A DNA stretch of 14,169 bases from Bacteroidota bacterium (GTDB taxonomy: Bacteria > Bacteroidota > Bacteroidia > Bacteroidales > Paludibacteraceae): NCBI GenBank assembly GCA_021804525.1, contig JAJZHJ010000008.1, positions 1-14,169 on the forward strand. The letters are read 5' to 3'. Made by a program: the position numbers and the translations under genes. Below, piece after piece: positions 8,169 to 14,169 of this stretch. A model generated the notes under the pieces. The model worked only from the letters and a program-made list of their open reading frames with translations, made no database searches and was not told the DNA's origin. The stretch's first letter is position 1; each line of letters begins with the position of its first letter.

Positions 8169-8366
8169 ATGAAAACAAGAGAAATAAAAGAATTGACTAT
8201 TAAAGAGTTAAAAGAAAGACTTGATAATGATAAAGCGATTTTAGGTCGCTTGAAGCTTAATCATACGATTTCTCCACTCGATAATCCAGCTCAAATTCGC
8301 GATGTTCGTAAACGCATTGCGCGTGTTGCTACAGAGTTGCGGTTAAGAGAAAATAACCCACAATAA
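8169..8366 (+). CDS. rpmC: 50S ribosomal protein L29 (uL29)
   Basis: uL29 is a small helical protein at the tunnel exit beside uL23. I take the ATG at 8169, giving 65 residues that begin [18 protein letters not shown], the usual family start. An in-frame TTG at 8163 would add only two residues and is not needed. The helical hairpin continues with [37 protein letters not shown], including the family signature around [14 protein letters not shown]. It starts 6 nt after rplP ends, with no SD, so it is likely translationally coupled. Confidence 0.95.
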   Translation: MKTREIKELTIKELKERLDNDKAILGRLKLNHTISPLDNPAQIRDVRKRIARVATELRLRENNPQ

Positions 8367-8376
8367 ATAGAGCCTA

Positions 8377-8634
8377 ATGGAAACGAGAAACTTAAGAAAA
8401 GAAAGAGTAGGGGTTGTTACCAGTAATAAAATGGATAAAACCGTTACAGTTGCTGTTAAGTGGAAAGAAAAACATCCAATTTATGGCAAGTTCGTCAACA
8501 AGACGAAAAAGTTCCATGCTCATGACGATAAAAACGATTGCGGCATTGGCGATACAGTACGCATCATGGAAACGCGTCCGCTGAGCAAAACCAAGAGGTG
8601 GAGAGTAGTTGAAATAACTGAAAGAGCTAAGTAA
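8377..8634 (+). CDS. rpsQ: 30S ribosomal protein S17 (uS17)
   Basis: uS17 is an OB-fold primary binder of the 16S 5' domain. The 85-residue product starts [27 protein letters not shown]. It then has the basic segment [19 protein letters not shown] and the signature [23 protein letters not shown]. Length is typical. It closes the S10 block and is separated from rplN by only 2 nt, so the S10 and spc blocks are continuous here with no promoter space between them. Confidence 0.98.
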   Translation: METRNLRKERVGVVTSNKMDKTVTVAVKWKEKHPIYGKFVNKTKKFHAHDDKNDCGIGDTVRIMETRPLSKTKRWRVVEITERAK

Positions 8635-8636
8635 TT

Positions 8637-9002
8637 ATGATACAACAAGAATCAAGAATAACAGTAGCGGACAACAGTGGAGCTCGCGAAGCTCTAGTTA
8701 TTCGAGTTTTAGGAGGTACAGGGAAACGTTATGCATCTCTGGGAGATGTTATAGTTGTTGCCGTGAAGAATGTCATTCCTTCGAGTGACATGAAAAAGGG
8801 AACAGTATCAAAAGCCGTCATTGTTCGAACAAAAAAAGAAATTCGACGGGCTGATGGTTCTTATATTCGTTTTGATGACAATGCATGTGTATTGCTAAAT
8901 AACACAGGTGAGATGCGTGGAAGTCGTATTTTCGGACCTGTAGCACGTGAACTTCGCGCTACAAATATGAAAATTATTTCTCTTGCACCTGAAGTTCTAT
9001 AA
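8637..9002 (+). CDS. rplN: 50S ribosomal protein L14 (uL14)
   Basis: uL14 forms part of the intersubunit bridge and the docking site of the silencing factor RsfS. The 121-residue product begins [37 protein letters not shown]. It carries the strand pair [12 protein letters not shown] and [35 protein letters not shown], and ends [25 protein letters not shown]. This is canonical in length and sequence. Only 2 nt separate it from rpsQ, which argues for translational coupling. It is the first gene of the spc block, and no separate promoter can be seen. Confidence 0.98.
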   Translation: MIQQESRITVADNSGAREALVIRVLGGTGKRYASLGDVIVVAVKNVIPSSDMKKGTVSKAVIVRTKKEIRRADGSYIRFDDNACVLLNNTGEMRGSRIFGPVARELRATNMKIISLAPEVL

Positions 9003-9021
9003 CCCTTTAATATTAATAACA

Positions 9022-9345
9022 ATGAGTAAATTTCATATTAAAAAGGGCGATACCGTTTTTGTAAATGCAGGTGAAGACAAGGGCAAAACAGGGCGGGTAC
9101 TTGAAGTTCTTGTGAGTAAACAACGAGCTATTGTTGAAGGTGTTAATCTAGTCTCTAAACACACCAAACCTAATGCTAAATCTCCACAAGGGGGAATTCT
9201 AAAAAAAGAAGCTGGCATTCATATATCTAACCTTAATGTTGTAGATCCAAAACACCCTACGGCACCTACACGTATTGGTCGTAGAATGAATGCAGATGGA
9301 AAATTAGTGCGTTATGCTAAAAAATCAGGGGAGGAAATTAAATGA
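9022..9345 (+). CDS. rplX: 50S ribosomal protein L24 (uL24)
   Basis: uL24 is an assembly-initiator protein of the 50S subunit. The ATG at 9022 gives 107 residues starting [29 protein letters not shown], a KOW motif at the expected position. A longer frame opening at 8983 inside rplN adds 13 residues ([13 protein letters not shown]) that do not fit the family, so I reject that start. The middle ([20 protein letters not shown]) and the end ([15 protein letters not shown]) are typical. The gene ends in an ATGA overlap with rplE, and its last codons (Gly-Glu-Glu) encode the SD for rplE. Confidence 0.97.
   Translation: MSKFHIKKGDTVFVNAGEDKGKTGRVLEVLVSKQRAIVEGVNLVSKHTKPNAKSPQGGILKKEAGIHISNLNVVDPKHPTAPTRIGRRMNADGKLVRYAKKSGEEIK
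9328..9334 (+). promoter_or_regulatory. Strong Shine-Dalgarno sequence for rplE
   Basis: GGGGAGG at 9328-9334 lies inside the 3' end of rplX. Its GGAGG core ends 7 nt before the rplE ATG at 9342, an ideal spacing. Most starts in this window have no SD, so this is an exception. The ATGA stop-start overlap makes coupling to rplX likely as well. The motif is also forced partly by the Gly-Glu-Glu codons, so function is not certain. Confidence 0.5.
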
Positions 9346-9893
9346 TTAATACAGCTGGGCTAAAAAATGAATATAAAGAACGCATTGTTCCTGCTTTAAT
9401 GAATGAATTTGGCTATAAATCTATTATGCAGGTTCCCTATCTTGAGAAAATTATTTTGAATCAAGGATTAGGAATTGCTGTGGCTGATAAAAAAATTATT
9501 GAAACAGCCATTAATGAGATGACGGCCATTACTGGACAGAAAGCAGTTGCTACCGTATCGAGAAAAGACATTTCAAACTTCAAAGTAAGAAAACAAATGC
9601 CAATTGGAGTTCGCGTGACACTTCGAAGTGATCGTATGTATGAATTTCTTGAGCGCCTTATTCGCGTTGCATTACCTCGTATCCGTGATTTCAAAGGTAT
9701 TGAAAATAAATTCGATGGACGTGGAAACTATACCATGGGCATTCAAGAACAAATTATTTTCCCTGAAATTAATATTGATGGTATTGCTCGTTTGTTGGGT
9801 ATGAATATCACTTTCGTAACAAGCGCAAAAACAGACGAGGAAGGATTTGCATTATTGAAAAATTTCGGGTTACCTTTTAAGCAACAAAATTAA
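9342..9893 (+). CDS. rplE: 50S ribosomal protein L5 (uL5)
   Basis: uL5 binds 5S rRNA within the central protuberance and contacts P-site tRNA. The 183-residue product has the expected opening ([37 protein letters not shown]). It continues with [73 protein letters not shown] and the end LLKNFGLPF. It starts in the stop of rplX (ATGA) with a good SD. In E. coli the S8 repressor site overlaps the rplE start. The tight overlap here leaves no intergenic room for such a site. Confidence 0.98.
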   Translation: MINTAGLKNEYKERIVPALMNEFGYKSIMQVPYLEKIILNQGLGIAVADKKIIETAINEMTAITGQKAVATVSRKDISNFKVRKQMPIGVRVTLRSDRMYEFLERLIRVALPRIRDFKGIENKFDGRGNYTMGIQEQIIFPEINIDGIARLLGMNITFVTSAKTDEEGFALLKNFGLPFKQQN

Positions 9894-9906
9894 TTTATTG
9901 TAGAAC

Positions 9907-10176
9907 ATGGCAAAAGAATCAATGAAAGCACGCGAGGTTCGAAGAGCCACGTTGTGTGCTAAATACGCAACTAAGCGAGCAGAACTAAAAAAGGAAGGTA
10001 ATTACGAGGCGTTGCAAGCGCTTCCTAAAAATTCTTCTCCTGTCCGTCAACACAATCGTTGTAAAATTACTGGACGTCCTAAGGGTTATATGCGCATCTT
10101 CGGAATTTCTCGAATACAATTTCGTGAAATGGCATCTGCAGGGTTAATTCCTGGAGTAAAGAAAGCAAGTTGGTAA
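9907..10176 (+). CDS. rpsN: 30S ribosomal protein S14 (uS14), zinc-free medium-length form
   Basis: uS14 is a 30S head protein that binds late in assembly. The 89-residue product begins [28 protein letters not shown] and has the signature [26 protein letters not shown] (about 56-81), ending [13 protein letters not shown]. It lacks the two CxxC pairs of the 61-residue zinc-binding form. Only isolated Cys17 and one Cys in the signature are present. It is also shorter than the 101-residue E. coli form. This is a fixed lineage type rather than a truncation. It is followed by the longest spacer in the window. Confidence 0.97.
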   Translation: MAKESMKAREVRRATLCAKYATKRAELKKEGNYEALQALPKNSSPVRQHNRCKITGRPKGYMRIFGISRIQFREMASAGLIPGVKKASW

Positions 10177-10245
10177 ATCCAATTTTGTTTCCTGAATAAT
10201 TGATGTTACGACTGTGTTTGTGGCGTTAATTTCAAAAAAAATTAC

Positions 10246-10253
10246 TATTTTTG
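10246..10253 (+). promoter_or_regulatory. Possible internal promoter (-7 element) upstream of rpsH
   Basis: TATTTTTG matches the Bacteroidetes -7 consensus TAnnTTTG. The -33 side is weak: no TTG lies at 19-21 nt. TTA at 10226-10228 is 17 nt upstream and TTG at 10218-10220 is 25 nt upstream. If used, transcription would start near 10259 and give a leader of about 105 nt for rpsH and the genes after it. The unusual gap length supports the idea, but the poor -33 keeps confidence moderate. Confidence 0.45.
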
Positions 10254-10327
10254 TCCTTTGAGCTATATGAAAATTTGAGGATGTGATGTTGTGTACAATG
10301 TATTTAATATAAGAGTGATAAATATTG

Positions 10328-10342
10328 TCTGGGATGCCCGGA
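10328..10342 (+). promoter_or_regulatory. Hairpin in the rpsH 5' leader
   Basis: TCTGGG (10328-10333) pairs with CCCGGA (10337-10342) over 6 bp, with one G-U pair and a 3-nt ATG loop. It ends 22 nt before the rpsH ATG. It is the most G/C-rich local element in this A/T-rich spacer, which hints at selection. S8, the product of the next gene, represses the spc operon in E. coli through an mRNA mimic of its rRNA site. I do not see that site's full bulged core here. Confidence 0.3.
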
Positions 10343-10364
10343 TCAATTTAAAACCAATTTATTT

Positions 10365-10760
10365 ATGACAGATCCAATAGCAGATTATTTGACAAGACTG
10401 CGAAATGCTATCAAAGCCGGCCATCGAGTGGTCGAAATTCCATCTTCGAACTTGAAAAAGGAAATTACGAAGATTCTTTTATCAAAAGGATATATTCTAA
10501 ACTACAAGTTTGTCGAAGATGGCCCTCAAGGGACTATTAAGGTTGCCCTTAAATATGACCCTGTTCACAAAGTAAATGCAATTAAGCAACTTGTGAGAAT
10601 TTCCTCACCAGGTTTACGTCAGTATGTTGGGCATAAAGAATTACCCCGCGTGTTGAATGGTTTGGGTATTGCTATCCTCTCGACGTCGAAAGGTGTGATG
10701 ACTGATAAAGAAGCCCGTGATTTACAAATCGGTGGCGAAGTTTTATGTTTCGTTTATTAA
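10365..10760 (+). CDS. rpsH: 30S ribosomal protein S8 (uS8)
   Basis: uS8 is a primary binder of 16S rRNA helix 21. In E. coli it is the translational repressor of the spc operon. The 131-residue product begins MTDPIADYLTRLRNAIKAGHRVVEIPSSNLKKEITKILLSKGYI. It has the C-terminal RNA-binding signature STSKGVMTDKEARDLQIGGEVLCFVY, close to the E. coli STSKGVMTD motif. Start and length are canonical. It ends with tandem stops TAATAA that run straight into the SD of rplF. The 188-nt leader with a promoter-like element makes it the start of a possible sub-transcript. Confidence 0.98.
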   Translation: MTDPIADYLTRLRNAIKAGHRVVEIPSSNLKKEITKILLSKGYILNYKFVEDGPQGTIKVALKYDPVHKVNAIKQLVRISSPGLRQYVGHKELPRVLNGLGIAILSTSKGVMTDKEARDLQIGGEVLCFVY

Positions 10761-10770
10761 TAAGGAGGAG
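10761..10770 (+). promoter_or_regulatory. Exceptionally strong Shine-Dalgarno sequence for rplF
   Basis: TAAGGAGGAG at 10761-10770 contains an 8-nt match (TAAGGAGG) to the complement of a typical 16S 3' end. The GGAGG core ends 11 nt before the rplF ATG at 10780. This lies in true intergenic sequence, so no codon constraint explains it. Its second TAA stop of rpsH forms the first bases. Nearly all other starts in this window lack such a motif. Confidence 0.65.
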
Positions 10771-10779
10771 AAATAGCAG

Positions 10780-11334
10780 ATGTCAAGAATAGGAAAATTA
10801 CCCATACAAATACCTCAAGGAGTCACTATTACGTTAAATAACAATGTAGTTACTGTAAAGGGACCTAAAGGAGAGCTTTTTCAGTCGATTAATCCCAATA
10901 TTCAAATCGCTGTTGAGAGTGATCAAGTTATTGTTTCGCGTCCTGACGATGAAAAAGATAATCGTTCAATGCATGGTCTTTATCGTTCATTGATACATAA
11001 TATGGTTATCGGTGTATCAGAAGGATATCGGAAGCAAATGGAGCTAGTTGGAGTTGGTTACCGTGTTTCAAGCAATGGACAACTTTTAGAATTTGCTCTT
11101 GGTTATACACACAATATTCATATGATGTTGCCTGCTGAAATCAAGGTTGAAACGAAGAGTGAACGTAATCAGAACCCATTATTAATACTTGAAAGTTGTG
11201 ATAAGCAATTAATAGGTCAGGTGTGTGCTAAGATACGCTCTTTCCGCAAACCAGAACCCTATAAAGGGAAAGGGATTAAGTTCGTAGGAGAAGTAATTCG
11301 TCGTAAAGCCGGCAAATCTGCGGGTGCAAAATAA
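10780..11334 (+). CDS. rplF: 50S ribosomal protein L6 (uL6)
   Basis: uL6 sits near the factor-binding site at the base of the L7/L12 stalk. The 184-residue product has two repeated alpha/beta domains. The first starts MSRIGKLPIQIPQGVTITLNNNVVTVKGPKGEL. The second begins near VGVGYRVSSNGQLLEFALGYTH and ends with the family signature KIRSFRKPEPYKGKGIKFVGEVIRRKAGK. Length is normal. It is the only gene here whose start has a clearly intergenic strong SD, 19 nt after rpsH. Confidence 0.98.
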   Translation: MSRIGKLPIQIPQGVTITLNNNVVTVKGPKGELFQSINPNIQIAVESDQVIVSRPDDEKDNRSMHGLYRSLIHNMVIGVSEGYRKQMELVGVGYRVSSNGQLLEFALGYTHNIHMMLPAEIKVETKSERNQNPLLILESCDKQLIGQVCAKIRSFRKPEPYKGKGIKFVGEVIRRKAGKSAGAK

Positions 11335-11354
11335 TTTTTGAAATTTTATGAGTT

Positions 11355-11699
11355 ATGACACGGAAAAATGATCGAAGAATAAAGATAAAAACACGTATTC
11401 GTGGTAAGATTTCTGGCACAACGGAAAAACCTCGCATGTCCGTCTTCAGAAGTAATACTCAAATTTATGTGCAACTAATAGATGACACTGCAAGCAAGAC
11501 TATAGCTACTGCATCTTCTTTGTCAATTAAAGACAAAATGACCAAGAAAGAACAAGCTGCAAAAGTTGGAGAAATGATTGCTCAGACTGCTACCAGTGTA
11601 GGGATTTCGACAATAGTTTTTGATCGAAATGGTTATTTGTATCATGGTAGAGTGAAAGAATTAGCAGATGGTGCGCGTAAAGGAGGGCTTAAATTTTAA
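11355..11699 (+). CDS. rplR: 50S ribosomal protein L18 (uL18)
   Basis: uL18 binds 5S rRNA and helps attach it to the central protuberance together with uL5. The 114-residue product starts with a basic N-terminus ([44 protein letters not shown]). It continues with the helical part [27 protein letters not shown] and the conserved end [28 protein letters not shown]. The ATG at 11355 gives the expected N-terminus, and no SD is seen. It ends 5 nt before rpsE. An internal AAAGGAGG near its end (11679-11686) is 18 nt from the rpsE ATG, too far to be its SD. Confidence 0.98.
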   Translation: MTRKNDRRIKIKTRIRGKISGTTEKPRMSVFRSNTQIYVQLIDDTASKTIATASSLSIKDKMTKKEQAAKVGEMIAQTATSVGISTIVFDRNGYLYHGRVKELADGARKGGLKF

Positions 11700-11704
11700 T
11701 CATT

Positions 11705-12223
11705 ATGGCAGGAATAAATAATAGAATAAAATCAACTAACGATTTAGAATTAAAAGACAGATTAGTTGCTATCAATCGAGTGACTAAAGTTACGAAGGGT
11801 GGACGTGCTTTTAGTTTTGCTGCAATTGTTGTTGTGGGGAATGAGGATGGTATTGTTGGTTGGGGATTGGGAAAAGCAAGTGAGGTAACTGCTGCCATTG
11901 CAAAGGGAGTTGAAGCTGCAAAGAAGAATCTCATTAAAGTTCCTGTTCTGAAGGGAACGATTCCTCATGCACAGTTATCAAAATTCGGAGGATCCGAAGT
12001 ATATCTTCAACCTGCTTCTCATGGTACCGGTGTTAAGGCCGGAGGTGCTATGCGTGCAGTGCTTGAAAGCGTTGGAATTACTGATGTTTTAGCTAAATCT
12101 AAGGGGTCTTCAAACCCACATAATTTAGTAAAGGCGACAATTGAAGCACTTTCTGAATTGCGGGATGCAGCCACTGTTGCAACTAACAGAGGTATTACTC
12201 TAGAAAAAGTATTTAAAGGTTAA
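11705..12223 (+). CDS. rpsE: 30S ribosomal protein S5 (uS5)
   Basis: uS5 lies at the mRNA entrance and affects decoding accuracy. The 172-residue product has the double-stranded RNA-binding-like N-terminal domain: [46 protein letters not shown], about residues 17-62. The C-terminal ribosomal-fold domain follows ([43 protein letters not shown]). The KGGR loop, where changes give spectinomycin resistance in E. coli, looks wild type. The start follows rplR by 5 nt with no SD, so coupling is likely. Confidence 0.98.
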   Translation: MAGINNRIKSTNDLELKDRLVAINRVTKVTKGGRAFSFAAIVVVGNEDGIVGWGLGKASEVTAAIAKGVEAAKKNLIKVPVLKGTIPHAQLSKFGGSEVYLQPASHGTGVKAGGAMRAVLESVGITDVLAKSKGSSNPHNLVKATIEALSELRDAATVATNRGITLEKVFKG

Positions 12224-12236
12224 TCACTATACAATT

Positions 12237-12413
12237 ATGGCCACTATAAAAATAAAACAAGTACGAAGTAAAATTAAGTGTCCTAAGAGCCAAAAATTGA
12301 CTTTGGCCGCATTGGGATTAAGAAAGGTAAATGCCATTGTTGTGCATGAAGACACTCCTGCCATTTTAGGCATGGTTGCAAAAGTGAAACACTTGGTAGA
12401 AGTAGAGAAGTAA
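12237..12413 (+). CDS. rpmD: 50S ribosomal protein L30 (uL30)
   Basis: This short gene encodes 58 residues from ATG at 12237 to TAA at 12411-12413. The product begins MATIKIKQVRSKIKCPKSQK, continues TLAALGLRKVNAIVVHEDTP and ends AILGMVAKVKHLVEVEK. These are the family hallmarks: the basic KI(K/R) segment, the LxxLGLRK motif, HEDTPAILGM, and VKHLVEVE at the end. uL30 is a small peripheral 50S protein and is dispensable or lost in some lineages. The order rpsE-rpmD-rplO is standard. The start has no SD, 13 nt after rpsE. Confidence 0.96.
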   Translation: MATIKIKQVRSKIKCPKSQKLTLAALGLRKVNAIVVHEDTPAILGMVAKVKHLVEVEK

Positions 12414-12445
12414 ATAAAAGCAAACCAAATAATACATTTGAGGAT

Positions 12446-12892
12446 ATGGATTTAAGTAATTTGACGCCGGCATCAGGCTCCGTTAAAACGAGAAAGAGAA
12501 TTGGTCGTGGGACAGGTTCTGGTCTGGGTGGCACTTCCACTCGTGGTTTGAACGGCGCTCAATCTCGTTCGGGTTATAGTAAGAAAATCGGTTTTGAAGG
12601 TGGTCAAATGCCTATTCAACGTCGTTTACCAAAGTTTGGGTTTAAAAATGCAAACAGAATTGAATACAAGCCTATTAATTTGACAACGCTGCAAACCATG
12701 GCAGAGAGTCATAAATTAATCAAAATTGGCGTAGCTGAATTGATTGAGGCCGGTTTTATAAGTAAAAAGCACCTTGTTAAGATTCTTGCTAATGGAGCAA
12801 TTACTTCTCCTTTGCAAATTGAGGCGCATGCATTTTCAAAAACGGCAGAGGCTGCAATCGTAGCTGCAGGCGGGACGATCGTAAAATTGTAA
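12446..12892 (+). CDS. rplO: 50S ribosomal protein L15 (uL15)
   Basis: uL15 is a late-assembly 50S protein with a long Gly/Arg-rich extension that threads into 23S rRNA. The 148-residue product starts MDLSNLTPASGSVKTRKRIGRGTGSGLGGTSTRGLNGAQSRSG. It then has GFEGGQMPIQRRLPKFGFKN (about 49-68) and the globular C-terminus with the family end AHAFSKTAEAAIVAAGGTIVKL. The ATG at 12446 gives the conserved N-terminus. A GAGG lies too close upstream to serve as a good SD. It ends 4 nt before secY. Confidence 0.98.
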   Translation: MDLSNLTPASGSVKTRKRIGRGTGSGLGGTSTRGLNGAQSRSGYSKKIGFEGGQMPIQRRLPKFGFKNANRIEYKPINLTTLQTMAESHKLIKIGVAELIEAGFISKKHLVKILANGAITSPLQIEAHAFSKTAEAAIVAAGGTIVKL

Positions 12893-12896
12893 TTTC

Positions 12897-14169
12897 ATGA
12901 AACGATTCATTGAAACACTCCAAAATATCTGGAAAATTGAGGACTTGAGAAAACGTCTTATCACAACCATCTTGTTTGTGCTAGTGTATCGCTTTGGTTC
13001 TTATATTGTTATGCCTGGAATAAATCCATCTGATCTTGAAGCTCTTCAGAATCAGACATCTGGTGGCCTTTTAGGTTTGCTTGATATGTTTTCAGGAGGT
13101 GCATTTTCTCATGCTTCAATTTTTGCATTAGGGATTATGCCTTATATTTCAGCGTCAATTGTAGTGCAATTATTAGGTATAGCCGTTCCGTATTTCCAAA
13201 AGATGCAGCGTGAAGGTGAAAGCGGTCGAAATAAATTAAATCAAATTACACGTTATTTGACGGTTTTAATTTTGTTATTTCAATCGCCCGCATACTTAGT
13301 TAACTTGAGCGTACAGTTGGGAAGAGCTGGAGCTGCAATGCCGCAAGGTTTGTGGTTTCAGGTTTCTTCGGTCATTATATTAACCGCTGGTAGTATGTTT
13401 GTGATGTGGTTAGGAGAAAGAATTACTGATAAAGGGATTGGAAATGGAATATCATTCATCATTATGATTGGTATCATTGCGCGGTTTCCAACTGCAGTTG
13501 TTCAGGAATTTGCATCTCGTTTAACTGATGCAGCAGGTGGGCTTGTAATGTTTATTGCTGAAATTATCGCTTTGTTATTTGTGATTGGGTTGTCTATCCT
13601 TTTAGTTCAGGGTACACGAAAGGTTCCAGTACAATATGCAAAACGTGTAGTTGGCAATAAACAATACGGAGGAGTTAGACAGTACATTCCTTTAAAAGTA
13701 AATGCAGCCAATGTAATGCCGATTATTTTTGCGCAGGCAATTATGTTTATTCCTATTACTTTAGTTGGTTTTTCTCATTCATCAGTTGCAACAGGAATTG
13801 TTGGCGCTTTTACTGATAATACTGGATTCTGGTACAACTTTGTTTTTGCCATTTTAATTATTGCGTTTACCTATTTTTACACGGCAATTACTATTAACCC
13901 TACCCAGATGGCAGAAGAAATGAAGCGTAATAATGGCTTTATTCCCGGTGTCAAACCAGGTAAAAAAACGGCTGAATATTTGGATGAAATAATGTCAAGG
14001 ATTACATTACCAGGGTCTTTCTTTCTCGCACTCGTGGCTATTTTACCAGCCTTTGCTCGTATTGTCGGCATAAGTACAGCCTTTGCACAATTTTTTGGTG
14101 GAACTTCTTTGCTTATTTTAGTTGGTGTTGTCTTAGATACTTTACAGCAAATTGAGAGTCGCTTATTGA
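12897..14169 (+). CDS. secY: Preprotein translocase subunit SecY (3' end cut by window)
   Basis: SecY is the inner-membrane channel of the Sec pathway. The frame is open from ATG at 12897 to the window end: 424 codons plus one base, with about 20 residues of a typical 440-450 residue protein missing. It starts with a cytosolic segment (MKRFIETLQNIWKIEDLRKR) and TM1 at about 21-39. The plug region is near LLDMFSGGAF (61-70) and TM2 carries GIMPYISASIVVQLL (79-93). Further hallmarks are WLGERITDKGIGNGIS (171-186), the cytosolic loop RKVPVQYAKR (241-250) and NPTQMAEEMKRNNGFIPGVKPG (334-355), where ribosome or SecA contacts occur. It sits in the normal place at the end of the spc block, 4 nt after rplO. 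Confidence 0.97.
   Translation, partial: MKRFIETLQNIWKIEDLRKRLITTILFVLVYRFGSYIVMPGINPSDLEALQNQTSGGLLGLLDMFSGGAFSHASIFALGIMPYISASIVVQLLGIAVPYFQKMQREGESGRNKLNQITRYLTVLILLFQSPAYLVNLSVQLGRAGAAMPQGLWFQVSSVIILTAGSMFVMWLGERITDKGIGNGISFIIMIGIIARFPTAVVQEFASRLTDAAGGLVMFIAEIIALLFVIGLSILLVQGTRKVPVQYAKRVVGNKQYGGVRQYIPLKVNAANVMPIIFAQAIMFIPITLVGFSHSSVATGIVGAFTDNTGFWYNFVFAILIIAFTYFYTAITINPTQMAEEMKRNNGFIPGVKPGKKTAEYLDEIMSRITLPGSFFLALVAILPAFARIVGISTAFAQFFGGTSLLILVGVVLDTLQQIESRLL

Larger units (their letters stand above)
10177..10364 (+). other. 188-nt non-coding spacer and putative leader before rpsH
   Basis: No gene longer than about 8 codons is present. The two short ATG frames (10202-10228 and 10286-10312) resemble nothing and look like chance. 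The spacer holds a promoter-like -7 element at 10246-10253 and a 6-bp hairpin at 10328-10342. Immediately after rpsN a weak TTGG-TAAAT-CCAA stem overlaps its stop. It is too short to call a terminator. Every other spc-block spacer here is 32 nt or less, so this gap stands out. Confidence 0.6.

Noticed and set aside
8983..9021. Upstream start for rplX adding [13 protein letters not shown]
   Set aside because: It overlaps the rplN end, and the extra residues do not fit uL24. [10 protein letters not shown] at 9022 is the natural start.
10164..10188. TTGG-TAAAT-CCAA stem at the rpsN stop as an intrinsic terminator
   Set aside because: The stem is only 4 bp and the T-run after it is interrupted, too weak to call.
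10202..10312. Two 8-codon ATG frames (10202-10228 and 10286-10312) as leader peptides
   Set aside because: There is no SD, no repeated regulatory codons and no resemblance to known leader peptides. The first lies upstream of the proposed promoter.
11332..11340. TAATTTTTG near the end of rplF as a promoter -7 box before rplR
   Set aside because: It has one base too many between TA and TTTG and no -33 TTG at the right spacing. It overlaps the rplF stop region.
1..14169. Mobile elements, CRISPR arrays, tRNA or rRNA genes, defence or phage genes
   Set aside because: None seen. The gene order is unbroken housekeeping synteny, and no spacer exceeds 188 nt.

Overview
This window is a collinear ribosomal-protein gene run from a member of the Bacteroidota, most likely order Bacteroidales. 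All 25 genes lie on the + strand. The evidence for the group is: an upstream promoter of the Bacteroidetes type (TTG-N19-TAACTTTG); A/T-rich translation starts that mostly lack Shine-Dalgarno (SD) sequences; a 705-residue EF-G with no tuf gene after it; an 89-residue zinc-free uS14; a uL2 with DHPMGGGEG; and an N-terminally extended uL22 that begins [13 protein letters not shown]. Genus and species cannot be read from the sequence.

Layout. Positions 1-163 hold an unassigned A/T-rich stretch, the str promoter and a leader of about 50 nt. The str block follows: rpsL (164-598), rpsG (738-1214), fusA (1278-3395). The S10 block is rpsJ, rplC, rplD, rplW, rplB, rpsS, rplV, rpsC, rplP, rpmC, rpsQ (3487-8634). 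The spc block is rplN, rplX, rplE, rpsN, rpsH, rplF, rplR, rpsE, rpmD, rplO (8637-12892). Then comes secY, which starts at 12897 and is cut by the window end after 424 codons. Two genes fall outside simple long-ORF calling: rpmD (58 codons) and secY (no stop in the window). The starts of rpmC and rplX are internal to the longest possible ORFs.

Function. The genes encode small-subunit proteins (uS12, uS7, uS10, uS19, uS3, uS17, uS14, uS8, uS5), large-subunit proteins (uL3, uL4, uL23, uL2, uL22, uL16, uL29, uL14, uL24, uL5, uL6, uL18, uL30, uL15), translocase EF-G and the SecY core of the protein-export channel. Most spacers are 2-43 nt or overlaps, and I see no convincing intrinsic terminator, so one long transcript is plausible. 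The four long spacers are rpsL-rpsG 139 nt, rpsG-fusA 63 nt, fusA-rpsJ 91 nt and rpsN-rpsH 188 nt. They hold the only notable non-coding structure: small hairpins, and a second promoter-like -7 element before rpsH.

I found no new biological system. All genes are intact housekeeping genes. The points worth a second look are regulatory: the rpsH leader, two exceptional SD sequences (rplE, rplF), repeated SD-like 8-mers inside coding regions, and spacer hairpins. A few are protein-level: the uL4 tunnel loop, the missing uL3 methylation glutamine, and the uS3 tail repeat.
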